DNA of 11,710 nt from Caulobacterales bacterium. Its GTDB lineage: Bacteria; Pseudomonadota; Alphaproteobacteria; Caulobacterales; Caulobacteraceae. The stretch's first letter is position 1. Every line of letters starts with the position of its first letter. Shown here piece after piece: positions 1-6,033 of the stretch. The position numbers were made by a program, and so were the translations under genes. Under the pieces are notes generated by a model. The model was not told the origin of the DNA. It searched no databases and saw nothing but the letters and a program-made list of their open reading frames with translations. The stretch is from positions 1 through 11,710 of the forward strand of contig CANKEA010000015.1 in NCBI GenBank assembly GCA_947480815.1, in the 5' to 3' direction.

Positions 1-239
1 GAACTAGCCAGGCTGCGCAGCGCCGCCTCACGTAGGACTTTGCGGTAGTTGAGTTCGTCGGCGTCTGCGGTTTCGAAGGCCAAGCCATCCAGGTGGATGA
101 ACTGGAGCAGCAGGCCGTCGCGGGTCTCGATGGTTAAGTCATCGACGTGGCACCCATAGGGCAATCGCGAACCCGCTAAGGCCTCGCGGGCGGGTGCCGC
201 GCTACGCGCCATCGGACGAATGTCGGCTTTTTTCGTCAT
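1..239 (-). CDS. virB4: VirB4-type T4SS ATPase, N-terminal fragment (cut by window edge)
   Basis: Only the first 79 codons are visible; the gene continues past the left edge. VirB4 is the large inner-membrane-associated ATPase that powers pilus assembly and substrate transfer in type IV secretion. The visible part has the family's conserved N-terminal stretch: LPYGCHVDD at residues 26-34, then TIETRDG, then a strand reading LLLQFIHLDGLAFETAD, then ELNYRK, which is typical of VirB4/CagE/TrbE N-termini. The Walker motifs lie outside the window. The ATG at 239 overlaps the virB3 stop codon as ATGA, so translation is probably coupled. The identification rests on this N-terminal pattern and on the virB1-2-3 order upstream. 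Whether the gene is intact cannot be judged. Confidence 0.88.
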   Translation of the reverse strand, partial: MTKKADIRPMARSAAPAREALAGSRLPYGCHVDDLTIETRDGLLLQFIHLDGLAFETADADELNYRKVLREAALRSLAS

Positions 240-523
240 GGCCGGTAGGAGTTGCAGCGCCATACCGCCCAGTTGCGCACCCGCGGGGCGCGCATAATGC
301 GGGTCAGCCAGATATCAAAAAAGCGCGGTTCGCGCAGGCAGGCCATATAGCCGGCCAGATGCAGAACGATCGCCGCCAGCAGGGCCCAGAACGACTTGGT
401 GATCAGGAACAGCTCGGCTGTAACCACCGCATTGAGAACGAAATAGCTGTAGGTCACACCCGCGAACATCTGCGGCCGCGTTAGGGCACCGAACACCACG
501 TCGCGCTCCAGGCCGGCGGCCAT
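236..523 (-). CDS. virB3: VirB3-like T4SS inner-membrane protein
   Basis: A 95-residue protein of the VirB3 type, a small inner-membrane component that works with VirB4 in pilus biogenesis. The N-terminus has the family signature of a short soluble segment, ALTRPQMFAGVTYSYF (residues 13-28). A hydrophobic region follows, split into two membrane segments at roughly residues 26-42 and 45-62. After it comes the conserved REPRFFDIWLTR stretch (64-75) typical of VirB3/TrbD. I chose the ATG at 523 because a longer in-frame reading up to 616 overlaps virB2 and lacks homology, and because a GGAGG sequence lies about 11 bases upstream within the end of virB2. It starts 4 bases after the virB2 stop and ends in an ATGA overlap with virB4. 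Length is normal for the family. Confidence 0.88.
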   Translation of the reverse strand: MAAGLERDVVFGALTRPQMFAGVTYSYFVLNAVVTAELFLITKSFWALLAAIVLHLAGYMACLREPRFFDIWLTRIMRAPRVRNWAVWRCNSYRP

Positions 524-527
524 GACC

Positions 528-836
528 CTAAAATCCTCCGGCGGATTGGCGGATACCGGCCACGATTGAGCCAGCCCCGAACAGGATAAAGCAGCCGATA
601 ATAACGGTAATGCCATGGCGCCAGTTCATACGCCCGGTCAGCATCATAAAGCCGACCCCCGCAATGGCGATCACCGCGGCTACCGTCGCTACCGTGCCAA
701 GCAGGGTGCCTTCAACCCACTCCAGCGCGCCACTGATCGCGCCTGAGCCGGCCGGATCGACGGCCTGGGCATGGGCAGCCGTAGCGACCAGGGCGACGGC
801 GACGGCAAAACACAGGGGGCGGTTCTGAAGGCGCAT
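528..836 (-). CDS. virB2: VirB2-like conjugative pilin precursor
   Basis: A 102-residue TrbC/VirB2-type pilin precursor, the main subunit of the T4SS pilus. It begins with a signal peptide: a charged start (MRLQNR), a hydrophobic core of alanine and valine, and a cleavage site near AHA|QA at residues 23/24. The mature part has two hydrophobic helices, about residues 46-66 and 74-96, separated by a short basic polar loop (TGRMNWRHG, 67-75). That is the standard VirB2 hairpin topology. The ATG at 836 follows the virB1 stop by 9 bases, with AGGA about 7 bases upstream of it. Sequence conservation in VirB2 is weak in general, so the call relies on size, signal peptide, topology and position between virB1 and virB3. 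Confidence 0.87.
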   Translation of the reverse strand: MRLQNRPLCFAVAVALVATAAHAQAVDPAGSGAISGALEWVEGTLLGTVATVAAVIAIAGVGFMMLTGRMNWRHGITVIIGCFILFGAGSIVAGIRQSAGGF

Positions 837-845
837 GGAATTGTC

Positions 846-1496
846 CTAGGGTTCTATCAGGAGGGGCGGCTGCGACGACGACAGGCTTAAGGTGGCCGGA
901 GCGCTAGCAAGTCGAGCCAGGATCGTCCCGACATAGGCGCGGGTTTCGCGGAACGGCGGCACGCCACCATAGCGGTCAACCGCGCCTGGGCCGGCATTAT
1001 AGGCCGCGAGGCCCAAAGAAACATCGCCGCTGTAGCGGTCCAGCATCTGGCGCAGGTAGGCGGCACCGCCAGAAATGTTCTGCCGCAGGTCGAACCGATC
1101 GACCCCCAGCTGCAAGGCCGTTTGCGGCATGATCTGCATGACGCCAACCGCACCCTTTGGTGAGACAGCCGCATGGTTGAAATGTGATTCCTGCCAGGCC
1201 ACAGCCGTCAGCAGGCCCGCGTTGATCGCTTGATCGGCCGCAGCCTGGCTGATCGCCTGGGCGACATCGGCGCGGGGCGCGGCCTGGGGCGCGACCGGAT
1301 GGACCGAGCCGGGTACGAGGATCGGGCGGACCCCATCAAAACTATAAACGGCCGGAGCATTGATGCGGGTGACCGCGCCGTCGCCACCGATCTCAAGTAC
1401 CTCGGAATAAGCAGGAGGAGCGCTGGCGAGCAGCGCCGCCATAACCGCTGCAAGCTTCCAGGTTCCTGCCTTGGGGGGCGACGTCCGATGCTCCAT
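846..1496 (-). CDS. virB1: VirB1-like lytic transglycosylase
   Basis: A 216-residue exported peptidoglycan-cleaving enzyme of the SLT/lysozyme-like fold. Such enzymes open the cell wall locally for T4SS assembly. After a signal-like N-terminus (basic start, hydrophobic AAVMAALLASAPPAYS at 16-31) and a linker, the catalytic domain spans about residues 80-200. Visible motifs are WQESHFN (101-107) with the likely catalytic Glu103, SPKGAVGVMQIMPQTA (112-127), and AAYNAGPGAVDRYGG (164-178), all hallmarks of family 1 lytic transglycosylases. Start choice is uncertain: the ATG at 1496 is preferred, but an in-frame TTG at 1514 would add six residues, and neither has a clear Shine-Dalgarno. It is the first gene of the virB run and ends 9 bases before virB2. 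It could be called a generic transglycosylase, but its position favours VirB1. Confidence 0.88.
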   Translation of the reverse strand: MEHRTSPPKAGTWKLAAVMAALLASAPPAYSEVLEIGGDGAVTRINAPAVYSFDGVRPILVPGSVHPVAPQAAPRADVAQAISQAAADQAINAGLLTAVAWQESHFNHAAVSPKGAVGVMQIMPQTALQLGVDRFDLRQNISGGAAYLRQMLDRYSGDVSLGLAAYNAGPGAVDRYGGVPPFRETRAYVGTILARLASAPATLSLSSSQPPLLIEP

Positions 1497-1680
1497 CGGC
1501 CTATTTATAGCCAAGACACGGCCTGTGCCCAGGCCGGAATCGGTGCGGCCCTTTATACCGCTCGCTCACGAAACGGTGGGCACCGGCCGCGACGATTCCG
1601 ATACCCGCCGATTGGGGGGGCGTGCTGGGTGCAGGTGAGCAGACAATCAAAGTCGCCGTCGATATCATCCCGCCGCCGGA
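1497..1680. other. Gene-free spacer between LysR gene and virB1
   Basis: No convincing gene is present in these 184 bases; short open frames here are out of register with any recognisable family. The stretch must contain the virB promoter if the operon has its own. On the minus strand a TATAAA (plus-strand positions 1552-1557) lies about 55 bases before the virB1 ATG, but no good -35 box is seen at 16-18 bases from it. A hairpin at 1519-1536 is listed separately. No terminator with a T-tract follows the LysR gene, so read-through from the upstream operon into virB1 is possible. Confidence 0.6.
1519..1536 (-). other. Perfect 7-bp hairpin upstream of virB1
   Basis: CGGCCTG and CAGGCCG form a perfect 7-bp inverted repeat around a TGCC loop. 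It lies 22 bases upstream of the virB1 ATG and between the LysR stop and virB1 on the minus strand. There is no T-run after it on the minus strand, so it is not a standard intrinsic terminator. It could be a weak attenuator, an mRNA leader stem or a protein-binding site, or it could be chance in GC-rich DNA. Confidence 0.35.
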
Positions 1681-2589
1681 CTAGATCGTAACGGCCTGGG
1701 GCTGCTGGGCGAAATAGACCTTGCTTTCGTCAAGGAAGGCGCGCGCCAGGCGGTTCATCGGTGCCAGGGCCGAGGTCATGAAGACATACTGGTGCAGGAT
1801 CTGCGGCCTGAAGACCCGCGTCACGGTATCGCCCTTGGCGAAGTTGCGGGCCATCAGGCCGTTGACGATGGCGATGCCGAGGCCCTGGGCGGCGAAGGCG
1901 CAGGCCGATCCCACCGTATGGGTCTCCAGCTTGACGTCGGGGCGCAGGCCAGCGCCCTTAAAGGCGTCGTCAATACGGTTGCGAGTCCAGTTACCGTAAC
2001 CCAATTGGATCAGCGGCTGACGATAGAGAAGCTGCGGCGTGAGGATTTCGTGCATGGCCAACGGATGGTCGGTACGCAGCACACAGACTGTCTCGGTCGA
2101 TGACAGCAGCTCCGTGGCAATCTCGGGTCGGTTCAGCGGCAGTTTGGCGAAGCCGCAGTCGGCAGTGCGATTGACCACCATGGCCTTCGCCGTCTCGGCA
2201 CTGCGGGAGTCGATACTGACCCGCACCTGCGGATACTTAGCCAGGAAGCCGACCAGAATGGTCGATATAATGCCCTCCGACATGCTGGGTGGGGCGACGA
2301 TCTTGAGAACGCCGGCATTGAACACCGCAATATCGCGCACCAAGTTGTCGACCCGCTCCAGCCCACCAAAGGCCAGGTCGACTTCCTCATAGAGCATCAG
2401 AGCTTCTGGCGTGGGTGCCAGTCGCCCCTTGTCGCGGTAAAACAGTCCAAAGCCCGCGTCGGTCTCCAGTTGGGCGATCAGCCGACTGACCGCGGGCTGA
2501 GTCATGCCCATGCGGCCTGCGGCGGCCGTGACCGAACCACTGATCATGGTCTCCCGGAAGGCCTCCAGGCTGCGCAGGTTGAGCTTCAT
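1681..2589 (-). CDS. LysR-family transcriptional regulator
   Basis: A 302-residue LysR-type regulator of normal family length. Residues 5-64 form the winged helix-turn-helix, with SVTAAAGRMGMTQPAVSRLI at 19-38 as the DNA-recognition core and the typical LAPTPEA at 58-64. A linker helix follows, and then a periplasmic-binding-protein-like effector domain from about residue 92 (AGVLKIVAPPSMSEGII) to the end. The DNA-binding part resembles the OccR/NocR-like group that responds to amino-acid-derived opines, but this is an impression from memory and says nothing certain about the effector. The ATG at 2589 has GGAG 5 bases upstream, directly after the hydrolase stop, with a 10-base gap. It is the last gene of the receptor-transporter-hydrolase operon, so it probably controls that operon and, through it, its own level. 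Confidence 0.93.
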   Translation of the reverse strand: MKLNLRSLEAFRETMISGSVTAAAGRMGMTQPAVSRLIAQLETDAGFGLFYRDKGRLAPTPEALMLYEEVDLAFGGLERVDNLVRDIAVFNAGVLKIVAPPSMSEGIISTILVGFLAKYPQVRVSIDSRSAETAKAMVVNRTADCGFAKLPLNRPEIATELLSSTETVCVLRTDHPLAMHEILTPQLLYRQPLIQLGYGNWTRNRIDDAFKGAGLRPDVKLETHTVGSACAFAAQGLGIAIVNGLMARNFAKGDTVTRVFRPQILHQYVFMTSALAPMNRLARAFLDESKVYFAQQPQAVTI

Positions 2590-2599
2590 TCGCGCTCCG

Positions 2600-4456
2600 T
2601 CAGAGGCCGCCCTTGGTTATGAACAAGTGTAGGTGCGAGGGCCGCACCTGGTCGACATAGACCCGATTTCGAGCGGTTTGGGGAGTGCTGCCATAACCCT
2701 CAGGCTCGCCGGAATTCGGATTGACATCGAAATGCGGGAAATTGCTCGACGAAACGTCCAGCCGGATGCGGTGGCCGGCCGCGAAAAGATTGGCCGTTGG
2801 AAAAGCTTGGATCGTGAGTTGATAGACTTCGCCCGGGGTCATCATGGTTTCGCGCTCATACCCGTCTCGGTAGCGAGCCCGCAGGATTCCGTGGGTCAGA
2901 TTCATGGCGAACCCGTCGGGGTCGTCCTCGCTGGGCGGATAGACGTCGATAAGCTTGATGACGAAATCCGTGTCGGGTGCCGACGATGAAACCCAAAGCG
3001 TGGCGGTGACCGGGCCGATCACCTCCACGGCCTCATCCAGCGGGGCAGTCGGAAACACCAGCACATCAGGGCGCTCGGCCAGGGCGCGGCCATCCACTTC
3101 GCTGCAGAAGAAGCGCGGGCTCTCGCGCTGATCGAAAGCGCCGGCCTCCATGACCGGCGCGCCGGAGGCGATGGCACCGCCGATGGTCGGGACCGGATGG
3201 GCCGGGTCGAACTCATAGACCAGTGAGGCATCAGCCTCTTGCGGTGCTCCGACGTTTAGCCCCCCGTCCGCATGTAGAAATATCGACGTCTCGCGCGCCA
3301 AAGGCGGCGGCCAGTCGGCCTCGTCGCGCCAGCGTCCGCCGTGTTCAAGCCGGCCCTGGGCGTTGCGGCGACCAGAACCCCCGCCCATCACAAAAAGCTT
3401 AACCGGCGGCAGGGGATCGGACCCCTGGCCCTTCAGCCAGTGATCGAACCAGGCCAGACGCAGGGTCACATAATCGCACCCGACCGCCGCATCAAAGGTA
3501 GCGGCCGCTCCAAAGTCGACGTCGCCGGCGTAGGTCACCGAGCGTTGACCGTGAGTCCACGGCCCCAGGATCAGCTTGGTCGGCCCGGTCTTGCGGCGTG
3601 ACAGGCCGAGATAGTTCTCCGTCGCGGTCAGGGCGTATGGATCGTACCAGCTACTCATATGCACCGATGGTACGTCGGCGAAGTCGCCATAGAAGCCACG
3701 CGCATAGAGGCCTACGCGGGTCCAATAGGGACCCAGCGTGCCATTGCGCCACTGCTCGAACAGATACTGTTCGTATTCCGGTGCGGCGCTAAGCGGCGAG
3801 TCGCCTTCACTCCACGGCATCCTATGGAACCAGGCGGCGATATCCTGCGACGCCAAGGCGGCGCGGCGGGCGGGATCGGCGGCGGTGATCGGGCTTAGTA
3901 GGGCGTGCTTGTGGGCCCAGGTTGCCTGTTTCAGTTCGAACGCCCCACCCTGTCGGATGCCGGAGTGGTAGGCGCTAGAGAAGCCGCCGCTGTCCAGATA
4001 CATGGCCTTGAGTGCCGGCGGGTTCAGGCAGGCCAGCGCACTCTGCACATGAGCGCCATAGGACAGGCCCAGCGTGGCCACCTGGCCATCGCACCAGGGC
4101 TGGGCAGCTAGCCAGGCAATGGTGTCGAAACCGTCATCGCCCTCGTTGAGGTATTTCTCGAAAGCGCCTTCAGAGCCATAGCGGCCGCGGCAATCCTGCA
4201 CGGCCACCACATAGCCGGCGGCAGCGAATTGCCGCGCCAGTTCCGGCTTGCTGCGCGGGACCGGATCGTCGGCGGTGCGATCGCCGTGATTGGCCCCTCG
4301 CTTGTCGTAGGGCGTGCGTTCCAGCAGCAGCGGCAGCGGACCGGCGAGCGCCGGGCGATAGATGTCGGTCGCTAGGCGCACGCCATCGCGCATGGCCACC
4401 ATCACGTCGCGGTCGACGACGACCGCGCTGGATGGCTGCCGGGCATTGAGCGTCAT
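2600..4456 (-). CDS. CocE/NonD-family serine hydrolase (X-Pro dipeptidyl-peptidase S15 type)
   Basis: A 618-residue alpha/beta hydrolase with a C-terminal jelly-roll domain. The family includes cocaine esterase, alpha-amino-acid ester hydrolases, glutaryl-7-ACA acylases and X-Pro dipeptidyl peptidases. The domain start is DVMVAMRDGVRLATDIYRP (17-35). VAVQDCRGRYGSEG (84-97) is the conserved segment before the nucleophile. GLSYGAHVQ (130-138) carries the likely nucleophile Ser132. SSWYDPY (268-274) supplies Asp272, and LGPWTHGQ (297-304) supplies His302. The X-Pro C-terminal domain runs from about 390 to 610 and includes the characteristic GHRIRLDVSSSNFPHFDVNPN. No signal peptide is seen, so it should be cytoplasmic. 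The ATG at 4456 overlaps the transporter stop as ATGA; an open frame extending 56 codons upstream lies inside the transporter gene and is rejected. Ester, amide or peptide substrates are all possible. Confidence 0.92.
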   Translation of the reverse strand: MTLNARQPSSAVVVDRDVMVAMRDGVRLATDIYRPALAGPLPLLLERTPYDKRGANHGDRTADDPVPRSKPELARQFAAAGYVVAVQDCRGRYGSEGAFEKYLNEGDDGFDTIAWLAAQPWCDGQVATLGLSYGAHVQSALACLNPPALKAMYLDSGGFSSAYHSGIRQGGAFELKQATWAHKHALLSPITAADPARRAALASQDIAAWFHRMPWSEGDSPLSAAPEYEQYLFEQWRNGTLGPYWTRVGLYARGFYGDFADVPSVHMSSWYDPYALTATENYLGLSRRKTGPTKLILGPWTHGQRSVTYAGDVDFGAAATFDAAVGCDYVTLRLAWFDHWLKGQGSDPLPPVKLFVMGGGSGRRNAQGRLEHGGRWRDEADWPPPLARETSIFLHADGGLNVGAPQEADASLVYEFDPAHPVPTIGGAIASGAPVMEAGAFDQRESPRFFCSEVDGRALAERPDVLVFPTAPLDEAVEVIGPVTATLWVSSSAPDTDFVIKLIDVYPPSEDDPDGFAMNLTHGILRARYRDGYERETMMTPGEVYQLTIQAFPTANLFAAGHRIRLDVSSSNFPHFDVNPNSGEPEGYGSTPQTARNRVYVDQVRPSHLHLFITKGGL

Positions 4457-6030
4457 CGGGCAGACGCGTGGGCGGGCGGGATGTAGGTGGCGGGTGCCCC
4501 AGGCCCGACTGGCAGGCCCATAGCGCTCCAGAGGACGACCAGCGTCAGCCCAAAGGCCGCAAAGGCCATCGAATAGGGCACCATCAGGGCGATCAGCGAG
4601 CCAACCCCGAACTCCGGAGCCCAACGGCGACAGAGTATAAGCACAAGCGGGAAGTTGGCAGCCACCGGGGTGATAATGTTGAAGATGCTGTCGCCCATCC
4701 GATAGGCCGCGGTCGTCATCTCAGGCGCAACACCCAGCAGCATCAGCATCGGCACCACCACCGGCGCCATTATGGTCCATTTGGCCGAGGCCGAGCCGAT
4801 CAGGATGTCGAGCACTGAGGAAATCAGCAGCAGCACCAGCAGCAGCAGGGGTGTGGGCAGGTGGATCGCCTTGAGCGCCTCAGCCCCATGCACGGCCATC
4901 ACCGGCCCAAGATTCGACCAGCTGAACATGGCGACGAAATGAGCGGCAAAGAAGACGATGACGATATAGGGCGCCAGGGTCTTCACCCCCTCCGCCGCTG
5001 CGGCGATCAGGCCCTTGCTGCCACGCACCGTGCGGGCGAAATGGCCGTAGACGGCACCACACACCAGGAACAGCAGCATGAACCCTGCGATCAGGGCACG
5101 GTAAAATGGCTCAAGCCGGGCCGGCCCCTTGGCCTCGTCGTCGATCAGCGGCGTATAGCCAGGCGTCAGCGTCAGGACGGCGAACAGGGCGATGATGACC
5201 AGGGCAGCGATGCCGGCCCAGTTCAGCCCAGCCTTCTGATCGGCGTTGAGATCGCTGGCGACCGCGCCGTCAGCTTCATTCGCTTCATAGGTCGGCGATG
5301 GACCCAGGCGCGGCTCGATCACCCGGTCGGTAATAAACCAAGCCACGGGCGTCAGGATCAGGCCCAGCGCCAAGGTAAAGCCCCAGTTGCCGAGCGGATT
5401 GATGGGATAGACCGGATCGACCAGCCGCGCGGCGGCTTGGGTGATACCCAGCATCAAAACGTCGAACTGGCCCGGTATCAGGTTGGCGGCAAAGGCCCCG
5501 GAAATCCCGGCATAGGCCGCGGCGATACCCACGAGCGGGTGACGCCCAGCCTCCTTATAGACAAGCGCGGACAGCGGAATGATGACGATATAGGCCGCGT
5601 CGGCAGCGTGGTGCGACAACAGGCCCAGCAGGAAAAGAGCCGGGGTCATGGCCGCGCGCGGAATGCGCCGCACAGCGCCGCCCAAGAGGGCGTGAAACAG
5701 GCCCGAGCGCTCTGCGACACTGGCTCCCAGGATCACCACCAACACCAGGCCAAGTGGCGGGAACCCTGTCAGGGTGTCGGGCATCTCGACCAACAGCTTG
5801 CGGACGTTTTCCACCGACAACAGGCTCTGCACATGCAGCACCTTGCCCGTCACCGGGTGGACCGCGCTCCAGCCCGTCGCCGCCACCAAGGCCGAAACGA
5901 TGATGACGGCCCCGCTGAGGATCAGGAAGATCACAACCGGATCGGGCAAGAGGTTGCCCAGCCGCTCCAACCGGTCCAGCCACGCGCTGCTTTTGGCAGG
6001 CGCGGTGGCTGGCTCGTTCTTGGCCGTCAT
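4453..6030 (-). CDS. AbgT-family transporter
   Basis: A 525-residue polytopic membrane protein of the AbgT family, whose members include E. coli AbgT (p-aminobenzoyl-glutamate uptake) and the structurally solved MtrF and YdaH. Family landmarks are LERLGNLLPDPVVIF (21-35), TGFPPLGLVLVVILGASVAERSGL (88-111), LLSHHAADAAYIVIIPLSALV (137-157), the hairpin motif IGSASAKWTIMAPV (411-424), and AAYRMGDSIFNIITPVAANFPL (441-462). These match the paired re-entrant hairpins and the substrate and ion sites of the family. Length is normal. The ATG at 6030 lies only 3 bases after the receptor stop and has no evident Shine-Dalgarno, so translation is likely coupled. It overlaps the hydrolase start by 4 bases. 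In this operon uptake seems more likely than the drug efflux reported for MtrF/YdaH, but direction cannot be read from sequence. No abgA or abgB gene is present. Confidence 0.93.
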   Translation of the reverse strand: MTAKNEPATAPAKSSAWLDRLERLGNLLPDPVVIFLILSGAVIIVSALVAATGWSAVHPVTGKVLHVQSLLSVENVRKLLVEMPDTLTGFPPLGLVLVVILGASVAERSGLFHALLGGAVRRIPRAAMTPALFLLGLLSHHAADAAYIVIIPLSALVYKEAGRHPLVGIAAAYAGISGAFAANLIPGQFDVLMLGITQAAARLVDPVYPINPLGNWGFTLALGLILTPVAWFITDRVIEPRLGPSPTYEANEADGAVASDLNADQKAGLNWAGIAALVIIALFAVLTLTPGYTPLIDDEAKGPARLEPFYRALIAGFMLLFLVCGAVYGHFARTVRGSKGLIAAAAEGVKTLAPYIVIVFFAAHFVAMFSWSNLGPVMAVHGAEALKAIHLPTPLLLLVLLLISSVLDILIGSASAKWTIMAPVVVPMLMLLGVAPEMTTAAYRMGDSIFNIITPVAANFPLVLILCRRWAPEFGVGSLIALMVPYSMAFAAFGLTLVVLWSAMGLPVGPGAPATYIPPAHASAR

Positions 6031-6033
6031 GGC

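Noticed and set aside
524-616. A 31-codon N-terminal extension of VirB3 into virB2
   Set aside because: It overlaps the pilin gene, resembles no VirB3 N-terminus, and the ATG at 523 has a GGAGG upstream.
4457-4624. A 56-codon N-terminal extension of the CocE-type hydrolase
   Set aside because: The extension lies entirely inside the transporter gene, has no family similarity, and the ATGA start at 4456 fits the family N-terminus.
4815-4860. Short CAG-rich stretch resembling a trinucleotide repeat
   Set aside because: It is the minus-strand coding of a leucine-rich membrane helix in the AbgT protein, with interruptions, and needs no separate explanation.
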